Source of the DNA: Jiangella alkaliphila
GTDB lineage: Bacteria > Actinomycetota > Actinomycetes > Jiangellales > Jiangellaceae
Direction of reading: 5' to 3'
DNA length: 64,000 nt
Assembly: GCF_900105925.1 (NCBI RefSeq)
Contig: NZ_LT629791.1
Location: forward strand, 2,825,278-2,889,277
Shown: in pieces, positions 32,847 to 39,419 of the stretch
Layout of the letters: the number at the start of each line of letters is the position of its first letter
Numbering within the stretch: the stretch's first letter is position 1
Program-made: the position numbers and the translations under genes
Notes under the pieces: generated by a model
The model's database searches: none
What the model was told of the DNA's origin: nothing
What the model saw: only the letters and a program-made list of their open reading frames with translations

Positions 32847-33755
32847 TTATGCTGCGAGCTGGCCATTCAGGTGTTCGTTGCGGACTTCGTGCGGGGTCCG
32901 GTAGCCGAGCCCTGAATGGATTCGTCTGCGATTGTAGAAGAGTTCGATGTAGTTCGCAACATCCTCGCGGGCTTTCTTCCGTGTCGGGTACACGGTGCGG
33001 TAGACGCGCTCGACCTTCAACATGGAATTGAACGATTCGGCCAGAGCGTTGTCGTAGCAAATGCCGGTCCTGCCGAGCGAAGCGCGCATCCCGAGCTGCT
33101 TGATCTTCGCTGAGAAGTCAGTCGATGTGTACTGCGTCCCGCGATCTGAGTGAAGGATGCAGCGGTCGGCGAGATCGTGATTCCTGGCGGCCATGTCGAG
33201 CGCGTCGGTGACGAGTTCGGTGCGCATGTGGTCGGCGAGTGCGTACCCGATGACTTCTTTGTTGAAGCAGTCGATCACGGTCGCCAGGTACAGCCATCCC
33301 TCCCAGGTGTGGATGTAGGTGATGTCGCCGACCAGCTTCGTTCCCGGCGCGTCGGCGGTGAAGTCGCGGCGCACCAGGTCTGGGGTGGCCGGCCGGTCGT
33401 CGCCCTGGATAGTGGTGATCTTGTACGGGCGCGGCTGGCACGGCACCAGGCCCAGCTCACGCATCAGGTCACGGACCAGCTCGGGCCCGGTCTGCTCGCC
33501 GCCGCGGAGCAGCTCGGCGTGGATGCGCCGGTACCCGTAGGTGCGGTCGTTGTGGTCGAACAACGCCTCGATCTTGAGCTTCAACTCCTCACGCCGCCGC
33601 GTGGTCGCCGACGGTGGCCGGTCCCGCCAGTCGTAGTAGCCGGACCTGGACACACCCAGCCAGGTGAACATCTGCTTGAGAGACGGAGCGTCGTTGACAT
33701 TGTCGGCGCTATTGTGCGCGTACTCGGCGGCGATGAACTCGTACTTCTCGCTCAC
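32847..33755 (-). CDS. IS3 transposase OrfB, DDE integrase domain
   Basis: The 302-residue product has the HTH_21 region (QMFTWLGVSRSGYYDWRDRP), then the rve integrase core with its catalytic acids in LVGDITYIHTWEGWLYLATV, ILHSDRGTQYTSTDF and CYDNALAESFNSMLKVE. The frame is intact to the stop, so the enzyme could be active. It can start at the GTG at 33755, which overlaps the orfA stop (GTGA), or be made as an OrfAB fusion by -1 slippage at 33784-33790. The -1 frame is open back to 33914. Confidence 0.92.
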   Translation of the reverse strand: MSEKYEFIAAEYAHNSADNVNDAPSLKQMFTWLGVSRSGYYDWRDRPPSATTRRREELKLKIEALFDHNDRTYGYRRIHAELLRGGEQTGPELVRDLMRELGLVPCQPRPYKITTIQGDDRPATPDLVRRDFTADAPGTKLVGDITYIHTWEGWLYLATVIDCFNKEVIGYALADHMRTELVTDALDMAARNHDLADRCILHSDRGTQYTSTDFSAKIKQLGMRASLGRTGICYDNALAESFNSMLKVERVYRTVYPTRKKAREDVANYIELFYNRRRIHSGLGYRTPHEVRNEHLNGQLAA

Positions 33756-34048
33756 CGCTGCTCCTTCGCGAAGTACGCGGCAGCTTTTTTCAGGAACGCG
33801 AGCTCCATCTCCTGGTCTCGCGTCCGCCGTCGCAGTTCGGCCAACTCCGCACGTTCGGACAACCCCAGCGGCGGCTCGTCGCCGACGTGGTCCTCTCGGT
33901 ACTTCTTCACCCAATTGCCGAGAGTGGTCTCACCCACGCCGATCTCACGCGCCACATCGGCAATACGACGGTCATTCTCGACCACCAGTCGAGCAGCCTC
34001 TTCGCGGAACTCAGGCGTGAATGTTGCCTTCTTCCTCGCCACGAACAC
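33752..34048 (-). CDS. IS3 OrfA, DNA-binding HTH protein
   Basis: The 98-residue protein has the IS3 OrfA pattern: KATFTPEFREEAARLVVEND, an HTH (VAREIGVGETTLGNWVKKY) and a leucine-zipper-like end (ELRRRTRDQEMELAFLKKAA). It binds the IS ends and forms the N-terminal part of the fusion transposase. GGAGAAGTGTTC stands upstream of the start. The gene is intact. Confidence 0.92.
   Translation of the reverse strand: MFVARKKATFTPEFREEAARLVVENDRRIADVAREIGVGETTLGNWVKKYREDHVGDEPPLGLSERAELAELRRRTRDQEMELAFLKKAAAYFAKEQR
33784..33790 (-). other. A6G slippery run for -1 frameshifting
   Basis: On the coding strand AAAAAAG lies near the 3' end of orfA. OrfB is in the -1 frame, as in IS3 elements. The orfA register is AAA AAA G rather than the canonical A AAA AAG, so the slip would use one Lys tRNA on the second AAA. 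Confidence 0.6.
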
Positions 34049-34118
34049 TTCTCCTTTCCGGATCGGACCTTATGAGGTCCGCAGTCCGGAAAGTGGGAGG
34101 CACGCCAACGGCGGTGCG

Positions 34119-34220
34119 GGTCCTGGTCTGGCGTTACGTCGTGGTCTGCCGTTACGCGAAACGGTGGATTCGGGGCTGGTGGCGTGACTGGAGACCTGGA
34201 CGTAACGGCAGACCAGGACC
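34119..34220. repeat. 22-bp inverted repeat
   Basis: Arms at 34119-34140 and 34199-34220 match at 21 of 22 positions (core GGTCCTGGTCTG). Part of the arm, GGTCTGCCGTTACG, occurs a third time in direct orientation at 34143-34156. The spacer shows no gene. Confidence 0.85.
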
Positions 34221-34234
34221 CCGGCACTCACCAA

Positions 34235-34330
34235 CCTGGGTCTGACGCGCGTCCTGGGTGTGAGGCGCGGTTTCGGGCTCGAAACGAGTGTTCGGCGCGC
34301 GTGAGACCCAGGACGCGCCTCACACCCAGG
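34235..34330. repeat. Four-copy palindrome of a 17-bp unit
   Basis: CCTGGGTCTGACGCGCG (34235-34251) and CCTGGGTGTGAGGCGCG (34253-34269) are direct copies. Their complements lie at 34296-34312 and 34314-34330. A small hairpin GTTTCG-GGCT-CGAAAC (34270-34285) is near the centre. As RNA or single-stranded DNA it could fold into one long stem or two alternatives. Confidence 0.85.
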
Positions 34331-34394
34331 AGGCCAACGCTGCAGAGTCCGGCGAACGGTGCATATCGGGGCGGGCTGTGCCCGGTTCTTCCCA

Positions 34395-34452
34395 GTCCCC
34401 CTGATAGCTGCCAGTTCTTAGGCCGCGTGGCCGCGGGTCAAGCGGTCATCGT
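34395..34452 (-). repeat. Palindrome-ended element, copy 2, left part
   Basis: GTCCCCCTGATAGCTGCC at 34395 is the complement of the end of copy 1 (32530-32668), followed by the AGTTCTTA and CGCGGGTCAAG segments also found there. The element is broken at 34452 by the IS256 insertion and resumes at 35883. Confidence 0.78.
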
Positions 34453-35874
34453 GGGCCTGTCAAGTTTTTCGTGTAAGACAGGGCAAACCTTTACCTTGAT
34501 GTGACTTTTCTAGGTGAGTCTTCCGGGGAATTCCACGACCAGGAAGTTGAGTGCTTTCTTCCATCCGTGGGTTCCGGTGCCTGATGCTCCTCCTCGTTTC
34601 CGGCTGATGTTACGGATCCCGAGAAAGAGCAGCTTCATGGCGGCGTCATCGTCGGGGAAGTGGCCGCGGGTCTTGGTGATCTTCCGTAGCTGGTAGTTGA
34701 TTGATTCGATCAGGTTCGTCGTGTAGACGATTCGGCGTAGCTCGGCCGGGTAATCCAGGAACGGGATGAACTCGTTCCACGCATTCTTCCACACCTCGAT
34801 CGCGCCGGGATACTGCTGCCCGAAATTCTGCTCGAATTCTTTCAACGCGATCTCGGCCGCGGCGACGCCGGGAGCGGTGTAGATGTGACGCATCGCCGTG
34901 GCGACCTTTTTCCGGTCGCCGTAGGAGATGAACCGCATCGTATTGCGGATCACGTGCACCACACAGGTTTGCACGGTGACCTTGTCGAACACGCTGCGCG
35001 CGGCGTCAGGCAGCCCGGTCAGCCCGTCGCAGCACAGGATGAGGACGTCGCGCAGGCCCCGGTTGCGCAGCTGCGTGAGCACGTGCGCCCAGAACTTCGC
35101 GCCCTCCTCCGCGGCGATCCAGATCCCCAGCACGTCCTTCAACCCGTCGACGTCGACGCCCACGACCAGGTGTGCGGACTTCAGCGTGACCGAGCCGCGG
35201 TCGCGGACCCGGATCCGGATGGCGTCGACGTAGACGATCGGGTAGACCTCGTCGACCGGCCGGTTCTGCCACAGTGTGATCTCGTCCACGACCACGTCGG
35301 TGATCTTGGAGATCAGCGCCGGCGACGTGTTGATGTCGTAGATCTCCTTCAGGTGCGCCTCGATCTCCCGGGTCGATAGCCCGCGCGCATACAACGACAG
35401 AATGATGTCCTCGATCGCGCCGACACGCCGGGAGTGTTTCGGCACGATCTGCGGGGCGAATGTCGAATTCCGGTCTCGTGGCACGGTCACGTTCACCGGG
35501 CCGGCCGTCGTCGCGACCGTCTTGGCCGAACGCCCATTCCGGGAGTTCCCCGATCCGCGCCCAGCCGGATCGCCGGGCTCATAACCGAGATGATCGGTCA
35601 TCTCGGTCTCCAACGCCCGCTCCAGAACTCTCGACGTCAACCGATTCAACAACCCATGAACACCATCAACCGGTGTCCCGGACGACTCGGCATCCGCCAA
35701 CAGATTGTCAATCGCCTCATCCGACAACACCGCCGCCAACCGACGAGCTGCCTCATCCGAGGAATCGACAACCTTCTCCTGCTCCGACACAAAGAATCCT
35801 CTCGCGGCCACGACGCAAACACGCCCGGACCAATCCTGGCCCACCCGGCCTTACACGAAAGATTCAACACGCCC
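34453..35874 (-). mobile_element. IS256-family insertion sequence with 8-bp target duplication
   Basis: The 1,422-base element has imperfect inverted ends sharing TTTCGTGTAAG (left GGGCCTGTCAAG..., right complement GGGCGTGTTGAA...). It is flanked by the direct repeat GTCATCGT at 34445-34452 and 35875-35882, as IS256 elements make 8-9 bp duplications. The perfect duplication and intact transposase suggest a fairly recent insertion. It sits inside copy 2 of the palindrome-ended element. Confidence 0.92.
34510..35790 (-). CDS. IS256 (mutator-type) transposase
   Basis: The 426-residue protein (GTG 35790, AGAGGA upstream) has the Transposase_mut domain: RALETEMTDHLGYEPGD, RNGRSAKTV, DIILSLYARGLSTREIEAHL, catalytic Asp in YPIVYVDAIRIRVRD, second Asp in LILCCDGLTGLPDA and third acid in YTTNLIESINYQLRKITKTR. 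All are present and the frame is intact. An alternative start at 35844 adds 18 residues without family support. Confidence 0.93.
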   Translation of the reverse strand: MSEQEKVVDSSDEAARRLAAVLSDEAIDNLLADAESSGTPVDGVHGLLNRLTSRVLERALETEMTDHLGYEPGDPAGRGSGNSRNGRSAKTVATTAGPVNVTVPRDRNSTFAPQIVPKHSRRVGAIEDIILSLYARGLSTREIEAHLKEIYDINTSPALISKITDVVVDEITLWQNRPVDEVYPIVYVDAIRIRVRDRGSVTLKSAHLVVGVDVDGLKDVLGIWIAAEEGAKFWAHVLTQLRNRGLRDVLILCCDGLTGLPDAARSVFDKVTVQTCVVHVIRNTMRFISYGDRKKVATAMRHIYTAPGVAAAEIALKEFEQNFGQQYPGAIEVWKNAWNEFIPFLDYPAELRRIVYTTNLIESINYQLRKITKTRGHFPDDDAAMKLLFLGIRNISRKRGGASGTGTHGWKKALNFLVVEFPGRLT

Positions 35875-35882
35875 GTCATCGT

Positions 35883-35950
35883 CGCGCGAAGCGCCAATAG
35901 TCCGCTTGAGGCGCGGGTGCGCGGCTAAGACAATGGGCAGCAGGGGGAAC
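35883..35950 (-). repeat. Palindrome-ended element, copy 2, right part
   Basis: The segment ends with CAGGGGGAAC, complement of the GTCCCCCTG start of copy 1, preceded by GGCTAAGACAATGGGCAG and CTTGAGGCGCG, also matching copy 1. Removing the IS and one target copy restores a 126-base element opposite to copy 1. It lies 34 bases after the stop of the second LLM gene. Confidence 0.78.
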
Positions 35951-35984
35951 GCCCAACTCGGCACACCCTCGGCCAACGTCCGCA

Positions 35985-36902
35985 CTACGCCGGCGAACTC
36001 CCCGGCGAACCTCCCCGTATCTTCGCCACCCGTTCGCGCACCGCCGGGACCACCTCGGACGTGAACAGCTCGAGCTGGGCGGCCGGGTCGGTGATCGTCC
36101 ACAGCACGAACGTGTCGAAGCCCAGCTCGACCGCCCACTCCGTGAGCGACTCGACCCACAGCTCGACCGGGCCGACCAGCCCCTGGCCGCCGCTGTACGG
36201 GCCAATCGCGCCGAGGACGTTGTACAGCCGGCGCACGTCGCGCGGGTCGCGTCCGGCCGCACGAGCCGCGTCGTCGACCAGGGTCTGCCGCTCGAGGACC
36301 TGCTCCGGCGGCACGTAGATGTTCAGCGGCGACACCCATCCGTCGCCCACTCGGCCGGTGACGCCGAGCATCTTCGGACGTTGGCTGCCGACCCAGATCT
36401 CGACCGGCTGCGGCGGCACGGGGCCGGCCTGGTAGCCGGCGATGCGGTGCTGGGCGGTGTTCGTGCGGATCGCCTCGCCGGCGAGGGCGGCGCGGACGAT
36501 GCCGATGCCCTCCTCGGTGTATCGCACCATGTCGTCGCCGTGGTGCGGCGTCGCGCCCATCGACGCCACGGCGGCAGCGCTGGGCCCGCCGCCGACGCCG
36601 AGTGCGACCCGTCCGGGCACGATCGTGGCCAGCGACGCAGCCGCCTTGGCCAGCATGGCGGGCGGGCGCAGCTGCAGGTCGGCGACGTCGGGGACGACGG
36701 CGACGCGCTCGGTGCGGGCGGCCAGGACGCTGAGCATCGTCCAGACGTCCAGGTAGCCGGGCAGGTAGGCGTGGTCCTGGACGGCGAGGTACTCCAGCCC
36801 GGCGCGGTCGGCCTGCCGGGCGAGGTCGAGCGCGGACCCGAAGTCCGCGGCGGTGGGGTCGAGGCTGACCCCGAAGGTGAGGGGACGTCCGTAGTCAGTC
36901 AC
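35985..36902 (-). CDS. LLM-class F420-dependent oxidoreductase (second)
   Basis: The 305-residue luciferase-like barrel has TFGVSLDPTAADFGSALDLA, LEYLAVQDHAYLPGYLDVWT, RVALGVGGGPSAAAVASMGA and PVEIWVGSQRPKMLGVTGRV. It is a different subfamily from the one at 31637 (little identity beyond the fold). The GTG at 36902 is used. It faces the first LLM gene across the IS/repeat cluster. Its 3' flank carries the same palindrome-ended repeat as the other LLM gene. Substrate unknown. Confidence 0.87.
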   Translation of the reverse strand: MTDYGRPLTFGVSLDPTAADFGSALDLARQADRAGLEYLAVQDHAYLPGYLDVWTMLSVLAARTERVAVVPDVADLQLRPPAMLAKAAASLATIVPGRVALGVGGGPSAAAVASMGATPHHGDDMVRYTEEGIGIVRAALAGEAIRTNTAQHRIAGYQAGPVPPQPVEIWVGSQRPKMLGVTGRVGDGWVSPLNIYVPPEQVLERQTLVDDAARAAGRDPRDVRRLYNVLGAIGPYSGGQGLVGPVELWVESLTEWAVELGFDTFVLWTITDPAAQLELFTSEVVPAVRERVAKIRGGSPGSSPA

Positions 36903-36967
36903 CCTCTCATCATCGGCGCCCGAGGCACCGAAGGCGACATGACGATAAGCGACTTACCTTGGATAAG

Positions 36968-37543
36968 TCAGTGATGTACCCGGTAGCGGAGGTGGGTGGC
37001 CTCGCGGCCCTCGAGACTGCGGACGAGTTCGAGCTCGACGCGCTCCCCGGCGGCGCTGTCGAACAGCGGGCGGCCGCCGCCGAGCAGCACCGGGACCACG
37101 TGCAGCTCCAGTTCGTCCAGCTGGCCGGCCCGCAGCAGCGACTGGGCCGCGCCCGCGCCGTGCACCATGACGGCGCGGTCGCCGGCCGCGGCCCGGGCGT
37201 CGGCGGCGCAGGCGAGCACGTCGGTGTAGAAGCGGGCGCTGCCGGGCGCCACGTCACCGTCGTCGACGTGGTGGGTGAGCACGTTGATCGGGACGCCGTC
37301 GTGGTGGTCGCCCTGCCAGCGTCCGGCCAGTTCGAACGTGCGCCGCCCGGAGATCACGGCGCCGGTGGCCAACGCCTCGCTGTACACCTGCCCGTTGATG
37401 CCCGGGCCCAGGCGGTCGTCGAGCCAGTCGAACAGCCGCCCGCCACCTCGCCCCAACTCCTGCCCGGGGCGGTCGTCCGGGCCGGCGATGAAGCCGTCCA
37501 GGGACATTGACATGTAGAGGCGGATCGGCGCGGTCTGGGTCAT
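36968..37543 (-). CDS. RibD C-terminal/dihydrofolate-reductase-like protein
   Basis: The 191-residue protein has the RibD_C fold seen in many actinobacterial DHFR-like proteins: LYMSMSLDGFIAGPDD, ATGAVISGRRTFELAGRW, DRAVMVHGAGAAQSLLRAGQ and LDELELHVVPVLLGGGRPLF. It probably binds NADPH and reduces an unknown small molecule; it is not the essential FolA. The ATG at 37543 gives the family N terminus. A short inverted repeat at 36951-36969 separates it from the LLM gene downstream. It lies 16 bases after the FAD-oxidase gene. Confidence 0.87.
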   Translation of the reverse strand: MTQTAPIRLYMSMSLDGFIAGPDDRPGQELGRGGGRLFDWLDDRLGPGINGQVYSEALATGAVISGRRTFELAGRWQGDHHDGVPINVLTHHVDDGDVAPGSARFYTDVLACAADARAAAGDRAVMVHGAGAAQSLLRAGQLDELELHVVPVLLGGGRPLFDSAAGERVELELVRSLEGREATHLRYRVHH

Positions 37544-37559
37544 CGGTGCTCCATCCGGA

Positions 37560-38876
37560 TCACAGGGACGGCGGGAAGCCGAACACTCGGGCCGGATCGT
37601 ACCGGCGCTTGACGGCGGCCAGCCGGGGCAGGTTCGCGCCGTGGTAGGCGGCCGGGCTGTCGGGCAGGGCGAGGTCGGGGAAGTTCGGGTAGACGTGGCC
37701 GGAGCCGTCGGCGTGCGCGATCGCCCACGACGTGTCCGCCCAGGCCGATGACGCGGCGGCGCCGTGCTCGAGCAGGAACCGCTCGCCACGGTGGGCGAAC
37801 GCCGTCGCGTCGGCGAGGACGCGGTTGTAGGCGCCGCCCATCGGGGTGAACGCGAGCCGTCGCGGCCCGTCGTCATCGTCGCCGGCCCGGGCGGTGAGCG
37901 AAGCGCACAGCGCGTCGACCGTCGACCGCCGCAGCGGTCCTGCGAAGAACTCCGACCGGATCCGCCGGCCCCCGGGCGCGGCGTCCAGCGGGTCCGGCCC
38001 GGCGAGGACCGTCTTGAGCCGCGAGTACGGCAACCCGCCGTGCAGGTCGAGCGGCGCGCCGACGGCCGCGCGGAACCCGTCGAGCAGCGCGTGGGTCGGC
38101 GCCTCAGGCAGCAGCGAGGCGCCGCCGAGACGCACCTCGACCGGCCGCCCCGGCAACGCCAGCACCTCCAGGCCGACGGTGACCTCGTCAGGCGCGTCCG
38201 GGGCCCAGTCCTGCCACGCCTCGATCACCTCCGCCAGCGGCGCCCGCGGCGCTCCGAACCCGACCCGCGTCGTCACGGGCTCCGGCACGGTGTCGAAGAC
38301 CAGCGAGGTGACGACGCCGACCTGGCCGCCGCCCGCGCCCCTCAGCGCCCAGAACAGCTCCGGCTCGCGGTCCCGGTCGCAGTCGACGACGGCGCCGCCC
38401 GCCAGCACGACCCGCGCGCCGGCCAGCCGGTCGCAGGTCAGCCCGTAGCGCCGTCCGAGCAGCCCGATGCCCCCGCCCAGCGTCAGCCCGGCGATACCCA
38501 CCGTCGGGCCGCAGCCGGCCGGCAGCGTCCGCCCGTGCCGCGCCAGCGCGCCGTACACCCCGGCCAGCCGCGCCCCGGCGCCGATCGTCGCCACCCCGCC
38601 GTCGGCCACGGACACGTCGTCGAGCAGGCCGAGGTCCAGCAGGATGCCCTCGGTGGACGACCGGCCGGCGAAGCAGTGGCCACCACCACGCGGCACGACG
38701 GGTGTCCCGGTCGCCCGCGCGTGCTCCAGTGTCCGCGCGACGTCCTCGGCCGAGCGGCAGCGCACCACGAGCCGGGGCCGCACGTGCGCGAACCGCACGT
38801 CGGCCGGGCGGTAGGCCGCCTCGTAGCCGGGGGAGCCGGGCTCGTACACCTCACCGTCGAGGGCCGCAGCGATCAT
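37560..38876 (-). CDS. FAD-linked oxidase (BBE family)
   Basis: The 438-residue protein has the VAO/p-cresol-methylhydroxylase FAD fold: RPRLVVRCRSAEDVARTLEH, PVVPRGGGHCFAGRSSTEGI with the His that normally binds FAD covalently, GPTVGIAGLTLGGGIGLLGR, and the C-terminal BBE element (YHGANLPRLAAVKRRYDPAR). It would oxidise an alcohol or sugar-like substrate with O2. No secretion signal is present. The ATG at 38876 is chosen. It may form a unit with the RibD-like gene; it follows the putative immunity gene by 54 bases on the same strand. Confidence 0.88.
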   Translation of the reverse strand: MIAAALDGEVYEPGSPGYEAAYRPADVRFAHVRPRLVVRCRSAEDVARTLEHARATGTPVVPRGGGHCFAGRSSTEGILLDLGLLDDVSVADGGVATIGAGARLAGVYGALARHGRTLPAGCGPTVGIAGLTLGGGIGLLGRRYGLTCDRLAGARVVLAGGAVVDCDRDREPELFWALRGAGGGQVGVVTSLVFDTVPEPVTTRVGFGAPRAPLAEVIEAWQDWAPDAPDEVTVGLEVLALPGRPVEVRLGGASLLPEAPTHALLDGFRAAVGAPLDLHGGLPYSRLKTVLAGPDPLDAAPGGRRIRSEFFAGPLRRSTVDALCASLTARAGDDDDGPRRLAFTPMGGAYNRVLADATAFAHRGERFLLEHGAAASSAWADTSWAIAHADGSGHVYPNFPDLALPDSPAAYHGANLPRLAAVKRRYDPARVFGFPPSL

Positions 38877-38930
38877 GCCGCCGACGCTACGGCCGCCCGG
38901 CACGCCCCGATTGAACGAAACGGCCAGGCG

Positions 38931-39419
38931 TCAGCCGCGTTGCCAGCGCGCGATGGAGTCGTACGCCCCGAACTCCGGCATCGGCTCACGCAGCTCGGGG
39001 TGGTCGGCGGGGTCGAACGTCGCCTCGATGACCTCGGCGGTGGGCTGGCCCTTCGCCCGCACCTCGGTGCGCAGCAGGCCGTTCGGCCGCGTCCACGTCG
39101 ACTCCTGGCTGGTGATGTCGCGCGGGCCCTCGAACTGGCGTCGACGGGTCTGCTCGAGCCACAGGCCGTCGCCGCCCGGGTCGGCGACGAATTTGTACTG
39201 CCCGGCCGGGCGGCGCTCCTCGTCGAGCAGGAAGACGTCGACGACCGGCGGCCGGAAGTTGAGGTCCAGCGCGACGACCGGCCGGCCGTCGTCCTCGAGG
39301 AGGACGGCGTAGCGCTCGCGCGCCTCGTGCCGCCGGCGGGCCTCGTCCTCGGTCAGGCTCTCTCCGAAACTGTGCGTGGAGCGGTTCCAGAGGTTGCCGT
39401 ACGAGATGGCGTCGGTCAT
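38931..39419 (-). CDS. Putative immunity protein of the adjacent toxin
   Basis: The 162-residue protein is soluble, acidic and not recognised: it opens with ISYGNLWNRSTHSFGESLTE, has strands AVLLEDDGRPVVALDLNF and RPAGQYKFVADPGGDGLWLE, and ends MPEFGAYDSIARWQRG. Its ATG overlaps the stop codon of the toxin gene (ATGA), the usual place for an immunity gene. It has no signal peptide, so it would act in the cytoplasm, as needed against a nuclease. The immunity role rests on position and size only. Confidence 0.6.
   Translation of the reverse strand: MTDAISYGNLWNRSTHSFGESLTEDEARRRHEARERYAVLLEDDGRPVVALDLNFRPPVVDVFLLDEERRPAGQYKFVADPGGDGLWLEQTRRRQFEGPRDITSQESTWTRPNGLLRTEVRAKGQPTAEVIEATFDPADHPELREPMPEFGAYDSIARWQRG

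Larger units (their letters stand above)
32810..34102 (-). mobile_element. IS3-family insertion sequence
   Basis: The 1,293-base element has imperfect terminal inverted repeats beginning TGCC and sharing CTTTCCGGAC (left TGCCCCGAGCTTTCCGGACC, right end complement TGCCTCCCACTTTCCGGACT). Inside are overlapping orfA and orfB in the IS3 arrangement. No flanking duplication is visible: GGC precedes the left end and CGC follows the right, so one side may have been rearranged. Confidence 0.85.
34103..34452. other. Gene-free stretch between the IS3 and IS256 elements
   Basis: These 350 bases contain no plausible gene on either strand. They are packed with inverted repeats: arms at 34119-34140/34199-34220, a four-copy 17-base palindrome at 34235-34330, and the left part of the palindrome-ended element from 34395. 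The stretch ends at the IS256 insertion with the target copy GTCATCGT at 34445-34452. Confidence 0.75.

Noticed and set aside
32807-34105. Target-site duplication for the IS3 element
   Set aside because: The flanking triplets GGC and CGC differ, and no 3-4 base repeat can be aligned at the ends.
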